Shown here piece after piece: positions 52,429-63,066 of a stretch of 64,000 bases of DNA. The stretch's first letter is position 1, and the number at the start of each line of letters is the position of its first letter. The stretch comes from Arthrobacter sp. SLBN-112 (GTDB taxonomy: Bacteria; Actinomycetota; Actinomycetes; Actinomycetales; Micrococcaceae): the NCBI RefSeq assembly GCF_006715225.1, contig NZ_VFMU01000001.1:3844001-3908000 (forward strand). The letters are read 5' to 3'. Position numbers and translations under genes: made by a program. Below the pieces are notes generated by a model that was not told where the DNA came from, did no database searches, and saw only the letters and a list, made by a program, of their open reading frames with translations.

Positions 52429-52758
52429 ATGTTCCCCCGTACAACTGCCGCCCCCGGCAGAGGCAGTGCGACTGGGTAAAGCCTAAAGAGCAGGTCCAGC
52501 CACAACAAGTCATTCAGCGCCCCTGTGGACAACTACCTATCCTCAAGATTGTCCTCGGGAGAGGCTCAAGATTCTGCTTAGAGGAGCGCAGTATTCACAT
52601 AAGTAACATGAGAATCACTAGTTCCACCAGTAACAGCGATGCTAAGGTGAGCGCGTTATTTATCGAAATAGCACTATCAGGTGTCTTCCTGGGGGAAACC
52701 ACCTGAGCAGTATCCAAAGGGGCGCTCGGGGGAGCGCCACATTGTCTCCGGAGCACAT
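52429..52758. other. Divergent region between tadA and the lysozyme gene
   Basis: 330 bp without a gene. It includes small hairpins CAGGTG/CACCTG (52678-52705) and GGCGCTC/GAGCGCC (52721-52738) in the leader of the lysozyme gene. It must also carry the promoters of both genes, but no clear promoter pair was identified. Confidence 0.5.
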
Positions 52759-55665
52759 ATGAAGCGGAACCCGTCTCAGTCCCGTCGCCCAATCATGATG
52801 TCCTTTGGGACCGGCTTGCTGGCCGTCTCATTGCTGACTGGCCCTGGTCTCACCGGAGCAGCTTCCGCTTTAGAGCCCAGTCCCACGCCCACACCGTCCC
52901 AGACGGCTGCCACGTCGCCGCAAACAACGCCGGTGCCTTCCCCTGTGCAGACGACTTCAGAAGCCGCGCCAGCAACCGCAACCGCGCCGCAGCCTTCCAT
53001 TGAAGCCAGTCCGCCTGCGTCGGCCACTCCAGAGTCGATGCCCCAAGCTATTGGCCCGGGTGGAGCGGAAATGGGACAGAGGTCAAAGCGGGTGACCTCG
53101 TCATCCCCGTCTGGCACCGTGAAGAAGCTTAGTGCGGAGTCGCTAGGCACCGAAGGCACGTGGATGCCCTCCTTTGGTGTCCAGGGACTCGATGTCAGCG
53201 GCCACCAAACCAGCGTCGACTGGCAGCAGCAGTGGAACATGGGTGCAAGGTTCGCCTATGTGAAGGCTTCCGAAGGAAACTACTTCACCAATGAATTGTT
53301 CGGCTCGCAATATCAGGGCGCACGAAACGTTGGCATGATGCGGGGCGCCTACCACTTCGCGATTCCCAACTGGTCCTCGGGCTCCGACCAGGCGCGCTAC
53401 TTCGTGAATAACGGCGGTGGCTGGTCTGCGGACGGGTACACCATGCCCCCGGTTCTGGATTTCGAGTTCAATCCGTACGAGGGCCGAACTATTAACGGCT
53501 TCTACTTCGGGAACACGTGCTACGGCATGAGTCAGGGTCAGCTGGCATCCTGGGTCCAGGACTTCGGTAACACCATGAAGTCGCTGACCGGGCGCTTGCC
53601 CGTGATTTACACCAACACGAGCTGGTGGAACCAGTGCCTCGGAGTCCAGACGGGCTTTGGCGATTACCCGTTGTGGGTCGCCGCATATCCCAGCTCCCCC
53701 AGTGACAACGCCGGTGCTGTCCCCGCAAGCTGGAGCACCTACAGCATCTGGCAGTACAGCAGTACGGGACCTTTTGCTGGTGATTCGAATGTCTGGAACG
53801 GCGACTACGCATCCCTCCAGCGTTTTGCCGGAAGCGGCACGCCCGCCGTCCAGGTCCCATCGCAGGCCACACAGCAAATCGCTGCATACGCGGGCAGCCA
53901 TCCATCGCTCGGCAGCCAAACTACCGCCATCACCTGCGGCTTGACCAGCGGAGGCTGCTACCAGGGCTTCCAAAACGGGACGGTCATGTGGTCCTCTGCC
54001 TCCGGAGCGTTCGCGGTATTGGCCGTCCCAGTCACTGGCACGTGGCAGGCCCTCGGCGCAGAGCGCAGCCCGGCAGGCTATCCAACAAGTGACTTGATCT
54101 GCGGACTGAAGAACGGCGGTTGTTTTCAGAACTTCCAGGGCGGCAGCATCATGTCGTCTACTGCTTCGGGTGCCGCCTTCGTTCCAGTCGGCGCGATCCG
54201 CGATTCCTGGGCAGCACAGGGGTATGAAAACGGCCCGTGGGGATACCCCACGACCAATCCAACGTGCGGCCTTCGTTCAGGCGGGTGCTTCCAGCTCTTC
54301 CAAGCCGGCTCAGTGCTTTGGACCACGTCCACCGGCGCGCACCTGGTCAAAGCAGGAGCCCTCTTCGACGCATGGGCGAAAGATGGGTTCGAAAACGGTC
54401 TCCTTGGGTTCCCCAGCACAGATGCAACGTGCACAGCGTCCGACTGCACGCAGTTGTTCACTGGAGGAGTAATTGCATGGACGTCCACCGCAGGCGCCTG
54501 GCCAATCTACATGGGTATCGGCGAGACCTGGAAGGCGGCGCGGGCAAAGGGAGAGCCCATCGGTTTCCCGCTGGCCAAGGAAGTGTGCGGACTCCGGGGC
54601 GGCGGCTGCTATCAGCTGTTCCAAGGCGGAAGCATACTTTTCTCGCCGATGTCCGGGGCATATGCAATGACGGGCCGAATTTTCAACTACTGGGCGCAAT
54701 CCGGCTTCGAGAATGGCAAGCTCGGTTACCCCACCGGCCCCGCTAGTTGCGGTGCCGTTCAGACCGAATGCTCTCAGCCCTTTGAAAATGGCATCGTCGC
54801 CTACTCCTCAGCCACATCGATCCAGACGATATCGGTAGGTGCAATGGCCCAGGCTTGGACGAATCTCGGTGCTTCAGGAGGTTCACTGGGCTACCCAACC
54901 TCCGCACAGGTTTGCGGCCTCAAGGACGGCGGATGTTTCCAGATGTTCACGAAGGGGGCTCTCCTGCTCTCCCCCGCAACCGGCGCGCAACCCAGCTTGC
55001 TCGGGCCCATCCGTGACCTGTGGCAGAAGCAAGGCTTTGAAAACGGTCCGCTCGGCTACCCTGCGTCGACTGTCATCTGCGGGCTCGTCGGGGCAGGATG
55101 CTTCCAGAACTACATGGGCGGCACAGTTCTCTGGTCCAGTGCCAGCGGAGCACATGCCATGTTGGGCGGTGCAATCCGGGATGCATGGGCGGCTTCCGGC
55201 TTTGAAAATGGAATTCTCGGTTACCCAGTAAGCGAACAGGCGTGTGGCCTGCGCAATGGCGGCTGCTTCCAGAACTTCGCCAACGGAACCGTACTTTACT
55301 CCCCAGCCACAGGCGCCCAGCCCATGACATCAGCACCAATTCGGGACAAGTGGACCACAACGGGCTTCGAGGGCGGCACGCTTGGCTACCCCACGAGCGG
55401 GGCCATCTGCGGCCTGCGTAATGGCGGCTGCTTCGAGAACTTCGAAAAGGGAACCATCATGTGGTCTGCCGCGAGCGGTGCCCAAGTGATGACGCCCGGG
55501 CCGATCCAACAGAGCTGGGCGGGGCAAGGCTTCGAAAACGGTGCCTTGGCGTTCCCCACCGGCGGCCAGACATGCACAGCCGACAAGCTGTCTTGCAGCC
55601 AGACCTTCCAGGGAGGCACGATCACCTGGACTTCTGCCGGCGGAGCGAAAATTCGGCTCAACTGA
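52759..55665 (+). CDS. Secreted GH25 lysozyme with LGFP repeats
   Basis: 968-aa secreted protein. Signal peptide at residues 1-38 (basic start, then MMSFGTGLLAVSLLTGPGLTG and ASA). A Pro/Thr/Ala-rich linker runs 39-130. The GH25 muramidase domain (about 141-345) has Asp145 (GLDVSGHQ) and Asp234/Glu236 (VLDFEF). From about residue 370 come 11 repeats of about 53 residues with the pattern GYPTxxxxCGLRNGGCFQNFxxGTVLWSxASGA, the LGFP type, each with a conserved Cys pair. LGFP repeats bind cell wall in other actinobacteria. GGAG precedes ATG 52759. It is divergent to the tad operon. Confidence 0.92.
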   Translation: MKRNPSQSRRPIMMSFGTGLLAVSLLTGPGLTGAASALEPSPTPTPSQTAATSPQTTPVPSPVQTTSEAAPATATAPQPSIEASPPASATPESMPQAIGPGGAEMGQRSKRVTSSSPSGTVKKLSAESLGTEGTWMPSFGVQGLDVSGHQTSVDWQQQWNMGARFAYVKASEGNYFTNELFGSQYQGARNVGMMRGAYHFAIPNWSSGSDQARYFVNNGGGWSADGYTMPPVLDFEFNPYEGRTINGFYFGNTCYGMSQGQLASWVQDFGNTMKSLTGRLPVIYTNTSWWNQCLGVQTGFGDYPLWVAAYPSSPSDNAGAVPASWSTYSIWQYSSTGPFAGDSNVWNGDYASLQRFAGSGTPAVQVPSQATQQIAAYAGSHPSLGSQTTAITCGLTSGGCYQGFQNGTVMWSSASGAFAVLAVPVTGTWQALGAERSPAGYPTSDLICGLKNGGCFQNFQGGSIMSSTASGAAFVPVGAIRDSWAAQGYENGPWGYPTTNPTCGLRSGGCFQLFQAGSVLWTTSTGAHLVKAGALFDAWAKDGFENGLLGFPSTDATCTASDCTQLFTGGVIAWTSTAGAWPIYMGIGETWKAARAKGEPIGFPLAKEVCGLRGGGCYQLFQGGSILFSPMSGAYAMTGRIFNYWAQSGFENGKLGYPTGPASCGAVQTECSQPFENGIVAYSSATSIQTISVGAMAQAWTNLGASGGSLGYPTSAQVCGLKDGGCFQMFTKGALLLSPATGAQPSLLGPIRDLWQKQGFENGPLGYPASTVICGLVGAGCFQNYMGGTVLWSSASGAHAMLGGAIRDAWAASGFENGILGYPVSEQACGLRNGGCFQNFANGTVLYSPATGAQPMTSAPIRDKWTTTGFEGGTLGYPTSGAICGLRNGGCFENFEKGTIMWSAASGAQVMTPGPIQQSWAGQGFENGALAFPTGGQTCTADKLSCSQTFQGGTITWTSAGGAKIRLN

Positions 55666-55676
55666 ACACGGCGGGC

Positions 55677-55719
55677 AAAAGCAGGGGCGGGACCGTTTGG
55701 CGGTCCCGCCCCTGCTTTT
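55677..55719. terminator. Bidirectional terminator between the lysozyme gene and rmlA
   Basis: Perfect 19-bp stem AAAAGCAGGGGCGGGACCG (55677-55695) with its complement (55701-55719), a 5-base loop and T runs on both strands. Confidence 0.95.
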
Positions 55720-55734
55720 TGCTCTAATTCCGGA

Positions 55735-56604
55735 TCAGCGACCGTGTTCCAACAGGTCGATAAGGTAAGAGCCGTAACCGCTCTTTACAAGGGGTTCGGC
55801 CCGCTCGCGAAGTTCATCGTCGGTGAGGAACCCCAGGCGCCAGGCGATTTCCTCGGGGGCGCCGATCTTGAGGCCCTGCCGGTTCTCGGTGGTCCGCACA
55901 AAGTTTGACGCGTCATTCAGGTCATTGAAAGTTCCCGTGTCCAGCCACGCTGTTCCCCGCGGAAGAATCTCGACCTGAAGCTTGCCGCGCTCGAGGTAGG
56001 TACGGTTGACGTCCGTGATCTCCAGCTCTCCCCTGGCGGACGGCTTCAGGTTCTTTGCAATGTCCACGACGTCGTTGTCGTAGAAATAGAGCCCTGGCAC
56101 TGCATAGTGGCTCTTCGGTTGGGCCGGCTTTTCCTCCAGCGAGACCGCCTTGCCGGTCTCGTCAAATTCCACAACGCCGTAGGCCTTCGGATCGGCTACC
56201 CAGTAACCAAACACAGCTCCACCGTCGATGTTTTCAAAGCGACGCAGCTGCGTACCCATGCCGTGCCCGTAGAAAATGTTGTCACCGAGGACAAGGGCCA
56301 CGGTGTCATCGCCGATGTGCTCGGCGCCGAGCACAAACGCCTGTGCGAGGCCATCGGGAGACGGCTGCTGCTTGTAGGTGATCGAAACACCGAACCGGGA
56401 CCCGTCACCGAGGAGCCGTTCAAACTGCTCAGCATCGTGGGGGGTCGTGATAATCAGGATGTCCCGGATGCCCGCGAGGATTAAGGTGGAGAGCGGGTAG
56501 TAGATCATAGGCTTGTCGTACACCGGGACCAACTGCTTACTGACGCCCAAGGTGATGGGGTGGAGCCTCGAGCCGGTACCGCCGGCGAGTATTATTCCGC
56601 GCAT
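55735..56604 (-). CDS. rmlA: Glucose-1-phosphate thymidylyltransferase
   Basis: 289-aa first enzyme of dTDP-L-rhamnose synthesis. Motif [51 protein letters not shown] and [15 protein letters not shown] are diagnostic. It is divergent from rmlB with 55 bp between. Confidence 0.97.
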   Translation of the reverse strand: MRGIILAGGTGSRLHPITLGVSKQLVPVYDKPMIYYPLSTLILAGIRDILIITTPHDAEQFERLLGDGSRFGVSITYKQQPSPDGLAQAFVLGAEHIGDDTVALVLGDNIFYGHGMGTQLRRFENIDGGAVFGYWVADPKAYGVVEFDETGKAVSLEEKPAQPKSHYAVPGLYFYDNDVVDIAKNLKPSARGELEITDVNRTYLERGKLQVEILPRGTAWLDTGTFNDLNDASNFVRTTENRQGLKIGAPEEIAWRLGFLTDDELRERAEPLVKSGYGSYLIDLLEHGR

Positions 56605-56623
56605 GCACCCATCTTTCCTTTAG

Positions 56624-57658
<1,035 letters not shown>

Positions 57659-57661
57659 TCG

Positions 57662-59086
57662 ATGTCGCTGGAGTTCTCTAAAAAGCTGGCAGGGCACCAA
57701 ACCCCCATTCCCGGCGTCGTTCTCTATGATCTTCCGGTGCACGGTGATAACCGCGGCTGGTTCAAGGAAAACTGGCAGCGGGAGAAGATGGTGGCCCTCG
57801 GCCTCCCGGACTTCCGCCCCGTGCAGAACAACATTTCCTTCAACGAGAAGGCCGGAACTACCCGCGGTATCCATGCGGAGCCGTGGGACAAGTTCATTTC
57901 CGTAGCAACGGGAAGGATCTTCGGAGCCTGGGTCGACCTAAGGGAAGGTCCCTCTTTCGGCGCGGTCTTCACCACTGAACTCGACCCCAGCCAAGCGATT
58001 TTCATTCCTCGCGGTGTTGGCAACGCTTTCCAGACGCTCGAGGACAACACGGCCTACACGTATCTGGTCAACGACCACTGGTCTGCTGACGCGCAGGGGC
58101 AGTACACCTTCCTCAATCTGGCAGACGAGACAGCTGCAATCGATTGGCCGATTCCACTTGCAGACGCCGAACTCTCGGACAAGGACAAGGCGCACCCGCG
58201 CATGGCCGACGTCACCCCGATGCCAGCCAAGAAGATCCTGGTGGTAGGTGCCGATGGACAACTGGGCAAGGCACTTCGTGCCGAGTACGACGGCGACACG
58301 TCAGTCGAGTTCGCAAGTCGCGCTGAGTTTGATCTCACCAGTGAGAACAGCTTTACGGGCAGGAACTGGAAGAATTACTCCACCATCATCAATGCTGCTG
58401 CCTACACGGCCGTAGACGCAGCAGAAACAGCAGACGGACGTGCCGCCTCCTGGTCCATCAACGTGGCGGCCGTGGCACGCCTGGCGCGTACCGCCGTCGA
58501 ACATAACATCACTTTGGTTCACGTCTCCTCGGACTATGTGTTTGATGGCAGCCGGGAAAGCCACGCCGAGGACGAGCCGTTCACTCCTCTGGGCGTCTAC
58601 GGGCAGACCAAAGCCGCCGGCGACGCTGTGGTCACTGTCGTCCCCAGACACTACATCGTGCGAACGAGTTGGGTTATTGGAGAGGGAAACAACTTCGTGC
58701 GCACCATGGCCTCGCTCGCGTTGCGCGGAGTAGAGCCCTCTGTAGTCAACGACCAGTACGGGCGCCTCAGTTTCACTGAGGACATCGCGGCGGGTATCCG
58801 GCATTTGCTGGACACAGGCGCAGCGTACGGCACGTACAACCTGAGCAACGACGGCGAGCCGCAGTCATGGGCGGACATCGCAGCGGACGTCTACGAACTG
58901 TCGGGCAAAAGCAGAGCCTCGGTGACGGGAGTGAGTACCAAGGCATACTTCGATGGGAAGGACGCTGCGCCCCGGCCATTAAACAGCGTCCTTGACCTGA
59001 CCAAGATCAACGCCGCCGGATTCAAGCCCGTTCCGTCAGGCGACCGTCTGGCCGCGTACTTGAAGAACGGATCGGTCGAGTCTTGA
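57662..59086 (+). CDS. RmlC-RmlD fusion: dTDP-4-dehydrorhamnose 3,5-epimerase and reductase
   Basis: 474-aa bifunctional protein. Residues 1-185 are an RmlC cupin (GDNRGWFKENWQREKM, TTRGIHAEPWDKFI with the catalytic His, FIPRGVGNAFQTLEDNTAYTYLVNDHW). Residues 188-474 are an RmlD reductase (ILVVGADGQLGKAL, VSSDYVFDG, YGQTKAAGD). One chain thus does both last steps to dTDP-L-rhamnose. It follows rmlB by 3 bp. Such fusions occur in Arthrobacter relatives. Confidence 0.92.
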   Translation: MSLEFSKKLAGHQTPIPGVVLYDLPVHGDNRGWFKENWQREKMVALGLPDFRPVQNNISFNEKAGTTRGIHAEPWDKFISVATGRIFGAWVDLREGPSFGAVFTTELDPSQAIFIPRGVGNAFQTLEDNTAYTYLVNDHWSADAQGQYTFLNLADETAAIDWPIPLADAELSDKDKAHPRMADVTPMPAKKILVVGADGQLGKALRAEYDGDTSVEFASRAEFDLTSENSFTGRNWKNYSTIINAAAYTAVDAAETADGRAASWSINVAAVARLARTAVEHNITLVHVSSDYVFDGSRESHAEDEPFTPLGVYGQTKAAGDAVVTVVPRHYIVRTSWVIGEGNNFVRTMASLALRGVEPSVVNDQYGRLSFTEDIAAGIRHLLDTGAAYGTYNLSNDGEPQSWADIAADVYELSGKSRASVTGVSTKAYFDGKDAAPRPLNSVLDLTKINAAGFKPVPSGDRLAAYLKNGSVES

Positions 59087-59814
59087 ACACCCCCTTCCGC
59101 AATCCGGACACCCTGGTGATCATGCCGGCCTGGAATGAGTCCGAGGCCATCGGCAATACGATCCGCGAGGTCTTCGAATTCGGACCGCCGTGCGACGTTC
59201 TGGTCGTTGACGACGGCTCCCGGGATAAAACAGCCATTGTTGCCAGGGAGGCTGGGGCTACCGTACTGCAGCTTCCCTTCAACATGGGTGTTGGCGGCGC
59301 TATGCGCACCGGCTTCAAGTACGCAAAAAACCACGGCTACAGTCGAGTGATCCAAGTCGATGCTGACGGCCAGCATGATCCACGGGACATCAAGGCTGTC
59401 CTCGACGGGCTTCAGCACGCCGACATCGCGATTGGCGCCAGGTTCGCCGATAAGGGTAATTACACCGTGCGGGGTCCAAGGAAATGGGCAATGAAGGTGC
59501 TCGCCTGGACAATTTCCCGCATCGCTGGAACTCCCCTGACGGACGTTACGTCTGGATTCAGGGCAGCGAACACCAAGGCGATCCGGCAGTATGTGGACCA
59601 CTATCCTGCTGAATACCTGGGCGATACCATCGATTCCCTTGTTGTTGCCATCCGTTCAGGTTGCACAGTGAAACAAGTCGCGGTCTCGATGCGCGCCCGG
59701 CAGGGGGGCACACCCAGCCATGACCCGATGAAGGCCGCCATATACCTCGGCCGCTCAGGAATGGCGTTGCTGTTCGCACTGACGCGGAAGAAAACCGAGC
59801 CGTCCACCAACTAG
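59083..59814 (+). CDS. Family 2 glycosyltransferase (DPM synthase-like)
   Basis: 243-aa GT-A enzyme: VIMPAWNESEAIGNTI, DVLVVDDGSRDKT, VIQVDADGQHDP, with DVTSGFRAANTKAI. It overlaps the fusion gene by 4 bp. The acceptor is unknown; a polyprenyl phosphate is possible. Confidence 0.88.
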   Translation: MNTPFRNPDTLVIMPAWNESEAIGNTIREVFEFGPPCDVLVVDDGSRDKTAIVAREAGATVLQLPFNMGVGGAMRTGFKYAKNHGYSRVIQVDADGQHDPRDIKAVLDGLQHADIAIGARFADKGNYTVRGPRKWAMKVLAWTISRIAGTPLTDVTSGFRAANTKAIRQYVDHYPAEYLGDTIDSLVVAIRSGCTVKQVAVSMRARQGGTPSHDPMKAAIYLGRSGMALLFALTRKKTEPSTN

Positions 59815-59823
59815 GAATCCAAA

Positions 59824-60210
59824 ATGTCGCTCCTCATGGGCTCCATCGTCGTCGTGGCGATCCTCTTCTTCGTTTTTGAAATGCTCCGCCGGCAGAAACT
59901 GCGTGAAAAATACGCGGTGCTTTGGATAGTCATCGGCATCGGCACGCTCCTGCTTTCCGCATTCCCCTCGCTCCTGCAGCAAGCCAGTGGTCTCCTGGGA
60001 ATCCAGGTCCCGGCCAACCTCCTTTTCATCATGACACTTGTGCTCCTGGTGGGTGTCTGCCTGCATCTCTCCCGTGAGCAGTCCCAGGCCGAAGATGAGG
60101 TCCGCATCCTCTGCGAGGAAGTAGCCCTTTTGCGGGCCGACCTCTTGGCGCTCAGGGAACAACTCGGCAGCGGAACCGGCGACAGTCCCGAGCCCAAGGG
60201 CTCGCAATAA
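59824..60210 (+). CDS. DUF2304 family membrane protein
   Basis: 128-aa protein with three hydrophobic segments (LLMGSIVVVAILFFVFEML, KYAVLWIVIGIGTLLLSAFPSLL, NLLFIMTLVLLVGVCLHL) and a cytoplasmic acidic tail. DUF2304 proteins often follow GT2 genes, as here (9 bp), and may form a complex with them. Confidence 0.85.
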   Translation: MSLLMGSIVVVAILFFVFEMLRRQKLREKYAVLWIVIGIGTLLLSAFPSLLQQASGLLGIQVPANLLFIMTLVLLVGVCLHLSREQSQAEDEVRILCEEVALLRADLLALREQLGSGTGDSPEPKGSQ

Positions 60211-60242
60211 CGGTCACGGCAAGAGCGCCCGGCATCGGGCAC

Positions 60243-60277
60243 GAAAAAGGACGCCCTTCCAAAGGACGTCCTTTTTC
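60243..60277. terminator. Terminator after the DUF2304 gene
   Basis: Stem GAAAAAGGACG (60243-60253) with CGTCCTTTTTC (60267-60277), loop of 13; T runs on both sides. Between convergent genes. Confidence 0.88.
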
Positions 60278-60288
60278 ATTGTTACCGG

Positions 60289-61170
60289 CTATCGGACAAT
60301 ATGCTTTGCCAGTCGGGGCAATGAATCAAACTTGCCTTTCCGCACCGCCTTCAGGACTAACGTGGCGGCGTTCAGCCTGGATGTCGTGTGGAAACTTGCC
60401 GCACGTGCGGCGCCCTTCCATCCGAGGCTGCTAAACCGTTCAGCCTGCAGCTGGAAGAAGCGACGTTCTTCGTCGAAACGCCTGCCGTCCAACGCCCGGA
60501 CAGAAGAGTCGGATGCTGAGTGCCTCCGGTAGAGGAAGGACAGCACAGGATCAACAACCATGGAACCGTGTTCTGCCGCAATATCGAGCAGCAGAGCAAG
60601 ATCCTGGACGACATCGAGTCCTTCGGTGAAACCGATGCGTTTCACCGTTTCCGAGCGCCATGCAAGTGAGGGAAAGTAAGCCCAGTCTGCGCGCACCAGG
60701 CTTGTTGCCATGGCTTCACCCTTGAGCTCGATTCGCTCGCTGGTCTTGGGAGCGTAGACCTTCTTGACTGCGTCCACGAGCGGAGTGCAAGCGATCCCTT
60801 GTTCGTCGATCACCTGCACACCCGGCTGGACAACGTCTGCCTTTGGGTATTCCTCGAAGGCACTCACCACGACATCCAGGTAGTTGGGGAGCATGATGTC
60901 GTCAGCCCCCATGATGACCACGTAAGGGGACTCAACCAGCGTCAGGGCTTTCCGGTAATTGCCGTTCGCGCCGAGATTTTGCTCGTTTTTGAGGTAGGTG
61001 ACACGGGAATCGGTAATTGTCGAGAACCACCGCTCAGGTTCCGGGTCCGGATAGCCGTCATCGATGACAACGAGCCGCCAGTCCTGATTCTCCTGATTCA
61101 TCACGCTCCGCGCTGCGAGCTTCATCTGATCGACATCGCCGTAGTAGGGCAGCATTACGTCAACGGTCAT
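60289..61170 (-). CDS. Family 2 glycosyltransferase
   Basis: 293-aa GT-A enzyme: MTVDVMLPYYGDVDQMKLAARSVMNQ, WRLVVIDDGYPDPEPE, VVIMGADDIMLPNYLDVV. ATG 61170 gives a canonical GT2 start; the longer frame to 61239 overlaps the divergent leader. It is convergent to the DUF2304 gene. Acceptor unknown. Confidence 0.86.
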   Translation of the reverse strand: MTVDVMLPYYGDVDQMKLAARSVMNQENQDWRLVVIDDGYPDPEPERWFSTITDSRVTYLKNEQNLGANGNYRKALTLVESPYVVIMGADDIMLPNYLDVVVSAFEEYPKADVVQPGVQVIDEQGIACTPLVDAVKKVYAPKTSERIELKGEAMATSLVRADWAYFPSLAWRSETVKRIGFTEGLDVVQDLALLLDIAAEHGSMVVDPVLSFLYRRHSASDSSVRALDGRRFDEERRFFQLQAERFSSLGWKGAARAASFHTTSRLNAATLVLKAVRKGKFDSLPRLAKHIVR

Positions 61171-61337
61171 GGACCTGGGATTCCTTCCGTGGGCTCCGCT
61201 CGAAGAACTCGGCGGCTTCCAAACGATTATAGGTGACACCTCAGTGTCGGGTTCCTTCCACGCGCCTTGCTAGACTGCTGGAGACCGGCCCCGCCCCGCC
61301 GGCGCATATCCGGGGGCCCGAAAAGGAAGCAATCTTG

Positions 61338-62093
61338 ATGGACCCCAGAGCGAGCGTAAATCCGCGCGTGAGTGTATGCCTGGCCGCATACAACGGCGCC
61401 GTCCACATCGAAGAGCAGATCAGATCGATCCTGCCTGAACTTGGTGATGCAGACGAACTGATCGTGGTGGACGACCATTCGACCGACAATACGGTGGAAG
61501 TTGTCACCAGCATCGGGGACCCGAGAATCCGTCTCATTCCTGCCCAAAGAAACGCGGGCTATGTTCGCACCTTTGAACGGGCACTTGGCGAGGCCCGCGG
61601 TGAATTTGTTTTCCTCTCCGACCAGGACGACGTCTGGCTGCCGGGCCGTGTCGAGACGATGATTTCCGCGCTGGACGGCCAAGACGTGGTGGTCAGCAAC
61701 TGCCAGCATTTCGATGGCCCTCTTGGGTCCTTTCATGAAATTCGCCTTCGAGCCCAGGATTCCACCCACCCGGTGCGCAACATCCTGGGAATCGTGGTGG
61801 GATACCGGCTGCATTGGGGCTGCGCCATGGCTGTCCGGAAGCGAATCCTTCACCAGGTCCTCCCTTTCCCGCAGCACATGACAGAGTCGCATGACCAGTG
61901 GATTGCCATGGTGGGCAACGTGAACCGATCGATCAACTATCTGGAAACGGACACAATTCTTCACCGCCTTCACGGTGAAAACCTCACTCCCCGCGGAGTC
62001 CGCTCCCTGTCGAAAATCATCAAGGCGCGGGTAGCCTTCATCCGTAACGTCTTCGTGGCCGTCCGCCGGTTCCGCGCCTCAAGGACAGCATGA
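61338..62093 (+). CDS. Family 2 glycosyltransferase
   Basis: 251-aa GT-A enzyme: VSVCLAAYNGAVHIEEQIRSIL, ELIVVDDHSTDNT, GEFVFLSDQDDVWLPGRVETM. The SDQDDVW motif is typical of GT2 enzymes of polysaccharide clusters such as those adding rhamnose. GGAAG lies 8 nt before ATG 61338. It overlaps the next GT by 4 bp. Confidence 0.87.
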   Translation: MDPRASVNPRVSVCLAAYNGAVHIEEQIRSILPELGDADELIVVDDHSTDNTVEVVTSIGDPRIRLIPAQRNAGYVRTFERALGEARGEFVFLSDQDDVWLPGRVETMISALDGQDVVVSNCQHFDGPLGSFHEIRLRAQDSTHPVRNILGIVVGYRLHWGCAMAVRKRILHQVLPFPQHMTESHDQWIAMVGNVNRSINYLETDTILHRLHGENLTPRGVRSLSKIIKARVAFIRNVFVAVRRFRASRTA

Positions 62094-63028
62094 AAGCCAG
62101 CGAAAGCCTGGACGGTGTCCAGCAGAACAACGAGGTATGCGCTGTTGTATCCGCGTTCAATCCCGGACCGGAAACCGTTGAAAATGTCAAGTGGTTGCTC
62201 AACTACGTAAGCCGGGTAGTGATAGTGGATGACGGCTCGCCCCGGGACGTCAAGGAAGTTATCGGCGCTTTTGAGGCACTTGGGGCTTCAGTCATCCGAC
62301 TGGACACGAACTCCGGTATTGCCAAAGCCCTGAACACGGGGATCCGCGAAGCCCGACGGCGCTGGAATTCTGAGTGGGTAGTCACGATGGACCAGGATTC
62401 ACGCTTTTCGGGGGACTATATCAATGCCGCTTTGGCTACAGTTCGTTCGTCCTCCCATCCTGAAACCGTGGGGATGGTCTGTGCGGAGTCGCACAATAAT
62501 GCACCCCTGCCTGTGTTGAAGGGATCGGAAGAGCCAGAGGTGTTCGATCCCATGACCAGCGGCAGCTTGGTGCGATGCAGCGTCTTCGACACCCTTGGAT
62601 ACTTCGATGAGGAATTCTTCATCGACTGTGTTGATACCGAATTTAATGCCCGGCTTCGCGACGGCGGCTTTCGTTCCTTGGCTGGCAAGGGCTGCAACCT
62701 CGTCCACAGTCTTGGAAACGCCAGACCCATGATGGTCTTCGGCTGGCGGGTGCGCGTCGGGCAGAAGAAGCTCAACGTCTACTATCACCCGCCATTCCGG
62801 GTCTACTACATCACACGGAATTCCTTGGTCATGGCCCGCCGTTTTTGGGCAAGGCAACCCGCCTGGGTCTTGCGTCGCCTTTACATGGAGGTGCAGAGCC
62901 ATCTTGTCCGCTTTGTCTACGGCCCTGACCGGCGGAAGCACCTTATTGCGGCGGTGGCGGGAGCGCGGGATGCATGGAGGGGACGTCTGGGAAAGATCGA
63001 CGAGTCCCTTGCTTCGCGCCTGCGCTGA
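62090..63028 (+). CDS. Family 2 glycosyltransferase, rhamnosyltransferase-like
   Basis: 312-aa GT2 of the RfbF/WbbL-like rhamnosyltransferase group: VCAVVSAFNPGPETVENVKWLL, VVIVDDGSPRDV, WVVTMDQDSRFSGDYI, FIDCVDTEFNARLRDGGFR. The rml genes upstream would supply the donor dTDP-rhamnose. Confidence 0.85.
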   Translation: MKASESLDGVQQNNEVCAVVSAFNPGPETVENVKWLLNYVSRVVIVDDGSPRDVKEVIGAFEALGASVIRLDTNSGIAKALNTGIREARRRWNSEWVVTMDQDSRFSGDYINAALATVRSSSHPETVGMVCAESHNNAPLPVLKGSEEPEVFDPMTSGSLVRCSVFDTLGYFDEEFFIDCVDTEFNARLRDGGFRSLAGKGCNLVHSLGNARPMMVFGWRVRVGQKKLNVYYHPPFRVYYITRNSLVMARRFWARQPAWVLRRLYMEVQSHLVRFVYGPDRRKHLIAAVAGARDAWRGRLGKIDESLASRLR

Positions 63029-63066
63029 CCGGCGTCCTGTCCCGTCCGTGAGAACGAAAGAGAATC

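Noticed and set aside
52678..52758. c-di-AMP (ydaO) riboswitch before the lysozyme gene
   Set aside because: Only the GGGGGAAACC fragment recalls it; the other conserved blocks are missing.
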